Assembly: GCF_040822115.1 (NCBI RefSeq)
Contig: NZ_CP162004.1
Coordinates: 434,001 to 498,000, forward strand
DNA from: Flavobacterium sp. WC2421
GTDB taxonomy: Bacteria > Bacteroidota > Bacteroidia > Flavobacteriales > Flavobacteriaceae
Length of the DNA: 64,000 nucleotides
Direction: 5' to 3'
The stretch's first letter is position 1. Every line of letters starts with the position of its first letter. Made by a program: the position numbers and the translations under genes. The notes under the pieces are model-generated. The model did not search any database. It was not told the DNA's origin and worked only from the letters and a program-made list of their open reading frames with translations. Below are positions 62,515-64,000 of this stretch, piece after piece.

Positions 62515-63120
62515 ATGTTCGATGTATTAATTATTGGTGGTGGAGTTTCAGGGATATCTTGTGCACTTGTCTTAGGTTCTGCAAAAAACAAATCCTTTGT
62601 CACTGACAAGCAAATTGGAGTTATCACTCATCAAAAAGCATCTTCGCTTCAGGACGCCCTTTTTAATAATGCCTATGGAATTGCTCCAGGAACATTAGGG
62701 ACTACTCTACTACAAGAAAGTACACAACATTTATCAGAGGCTTATCCTCATATAAAGCAAATACCAAACGAAAAAGTCCTTAAAGTTGAAGGGGTTTATC
62801 CAGAGTTTACTATTACTACAAATAAAAACACCTATACAAGTAAAATTGTTGTTATTGGTATAGGATCCGCAAATACGTTTGCTATTGAAGGATTAATGCA
62901 ATATGTAGAACCACACCGAAAAGCACTACCCGAAAAACAACGAATCCAGCTACAAAATTCAGATCATAAAGTCGCTGATGGAATTTATGTTATCGGAACT
63001 TTGGCAGGATGGAGAAGCCAGCTGGCTATTGCTGCAGGAAGTGGCGCTGCGGTAGCTACAGATATTCTTACTTTATGGAATAACGGCATCCAAACCCATG
63101 CGCACGACAGCATTAGATAA
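62515..63120 (+). CDS. Short FAD-dependent oxidoreductase (thioredoxin reductase-like)
   Basis: 201 residues. N-terminal FAD motif VLIIGGGVSGISCALVLGS and C-terminal FAD-contact block GIYVIGTLAGWRSQLAIAAGSG. It is only about two thirds of thioredoxin reductase: the NADPH-binding domain and the CxxC redox site are missing, leaving a single FAD domain. It may be a diverged flavoprotein of unknown activity rather than a broken gene, since the frame is intact. Confidence 0.8.
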   Translation: MFDVLIIGGGVSGISCALVLGSAKNKSFVTDKQIGVITHQKASSLQDALFNNAYGIAPGTLGTTLLQESTQHLSEAYPHIKQIPNEKVLKVEGVYPEFTITTNKNTYTSKIVVIGIGSANTFAIEGLMQYVEPHRKALPEKQRIQLQNSDHKVADGIYVIGTLAGWRSQLAIAAGSGAAVATDILTLWNNGIQTHAHDSIR

Positions 63121-63179
63121 ATAGAAATTAGCATATTAGAAAATTAATAGTAGATTTACCTTTTTTATAAATCAACACT

Positions 63180-63929
63180 ATGTTTTCATTTCTACTTGGC
63201 CTACTCAGACTTATCGTTTTTATCCTATATATTTCCTTTTTTTCATTAACCTTTTATTTGGCAAGTTTTTTTTGGAGTGAAAAAACTACAAATCGCAATG
63301 CCCTAATCCTACGTGATTTTATAATAAAAACAACAAATCAAATTTTAGGAATCCGCACTATTGTTTATGGTGAATTACCGAAAACTCAAGGGTTAATTGT
63401 AGCCAATCACCGTTCTTATTTTGATCCAATAGTAATTGTAAGTCATATTCATGCTTATCCTGTAGGCAAAAAAGAAGTAGCGTCATGGCCACTTATTGGC
63501 TATCTCTGTAAAATATCAGGAGTGATTTTTGTTGAACGAGAGTGCCAAGACAGCAGACAGAAAACGTGTGACATGATCAAGAAAACACTAAATGAAGGAT
63601 CTTCAATAATTAATTTCCCTGAAGGAACAACTGATATTTTACCCACCACATTACCTTTTAATTATGGTTCGTTTAAAACTGCAACTCAAATAAAAGCAGC
63701 AATAATTCCTGTTGCAATAGACTATAAAGTAAAATCAGATGCCTTTGTAAATGACGACACTTTTATCCCTCATTTTTTAAAATGTTTTGGAAAACCAATT
63801 ACCGAAATAAAGATTACTTATTTCCCACCAATCTATTCCAATGATGCTGAATTTTTATTAAATACATCTAAAGTAATGATTGACAAAGAACTTATTCGCT
63901 TTAGAAAAGATTGGGATAGTGAAAAATAA
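63180..63929 (+). CDS. plsC: 1-Acyl-sn-glycerol-3-phosphate acyltransferase
   Basis: 249 residues. An N-terminal hydrophobic segment (about 5-30) anchors it to the membrane. The catalytic HX4D motif is intact (NHRSYFD, His77 to Asp82) and the substrate motif FPEGT follows. It adds the second acyl chain in phospholipid synthesis. Other PlsC-fold acyltransferases look alike, so the exact acceptor is likely but not certain. Confidence 0.88.
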   Translation: MFSFLLGLLRLIVFILYISFFSLTFYLASFFWSEKTTNRNALILRDFIIKTTNQILGIRTIVYGELPKTQGLIVANHRSYFDPIVIVSHIHAYPVGKKEVASWPLIGYLCKISGVIFVERECQDSRQKTCDMIKKTLNEGSSIINFPEGTTDILPTTLPFNYGSFKTATQIKAAIIPVAIDYKVKSDAFVNDDTFIPHFLKCFGKPITEIKITYFPPIYSNDAEFLLNTSKVMIDKELIRFRKDWDSEK

Positions 63930-63978
63930 AAGACCTTAAAAAGAATCAATTTACTAAGAAACCGATACGGAATGAATC

Positions 63979-64000
63979 TTATTTCTTCTCCAAAATTTCC
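63979..64000 (-). CDS. Possible C-terminal end of a minus-strand gene (partial)
   Basis: On the minus strand the last 22 bases read EILEKK then TAA in one frame. The piece is too short to identify. It is listed only because convergent genes at this spacing are common here. Confidence 0.2.

Overview
The window is chromosomal DNA from a member of the Bacteroidota, almost certainly Flavobacterium or a close relative. The evidence is the AT-rich composition, many promoters of the Bacteroidota type (TTG, 17-23 bases, then TAnnTTTG), the gliding-motility genes gldD and gldE in a mutY-ssb-gldE-gldD string, a ribosomal protein L21 with a helix-hairpin-helix tail, paired M16 peptidases, and families such as DUF3127, DUF3078, DUF3109 and DUF4301. 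I saw no phage, insertion sequence, CRISPR array, rRNA or tRNA. Most of the window is core genome, and the unusual material lies between genes.

Layout. 1-4530: end of polA, a lone LacI-type regulator, then rplM-rpsI, rpsB and tsf. 4617-5860: a queuosine-precursor transporter and tag. 5965-13213: a complete thiamine operon, thiS-thiC-tenI/thiE-thiD-thiE-thiG-thiH-thiF, behind a TPP riboswitch. 13571-20546: aat, a PAP2 protein, an SSB-like DUF3127 protein, a flavin reductase, an orphan histidine kinase, a transglutaminase-like protein, a HIT protein, greA and a degenerate Rieske-like lipoprotein. 20604-26965: a TonB-dependent receptor with its own TPP riboswitch, arfB, a kinase-DUF4301 fusion, a PnuC-type transporter and a prenylglyceryl-phosphate synthase. 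27021-28413: a Crp/Fnr regulator, a perfect FNR-type operator, a small membrane protein and a truncated haemoglobin. 28441-35030: a phosphopantetheinyl transferase, ahcY, rpmA-rplU and two M16 peptidases. 35113-40199: an EamA transporter, gldD-gldE-ssb-mutY, HU and a 30-residue basic protein. 40446-49033: RNase G, an MFS pump with an AraC regulator, a K+ channel, tadA, dxs and a DUF3078 protein. 49038-54824: a dGTPase, an amine oxidase, and an Lrp regulator divergent from metE. 54871-64000: RDD and NYN proteins, a candidate small RNA, nrdB-nrdA, a DUF3109 protein, marC, a short flavoprotein and plsC.

How the parts connect. Thiamine is the clearest theme. Two separate TPP riboswitches control synthesis (thiS and, by operon position, the following genes) and an outer-membrane receptor, so the cell probably makes thiamine and also imports it or a precursor. 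The second theme is low-oxygen or nitrosative stress: the Crp/Fnr gene is followed by a perfect TGAT-N4-ATCA site about 44 bases upstream of the predicted start of the haemoglobin operon.

The strongest candidate for something undescribed is a dispersed intergenic element, found seven times here. Its borders are conserved (AGCCCCGAT-like and GCGGGA-TAGCT-like). Its core differs from copy to copy, yet in the clearest copies the core is self-complementary. Two copies, each joined to a second dispersed repeat, sit in mirror orientation on either side of thiC-thiF.
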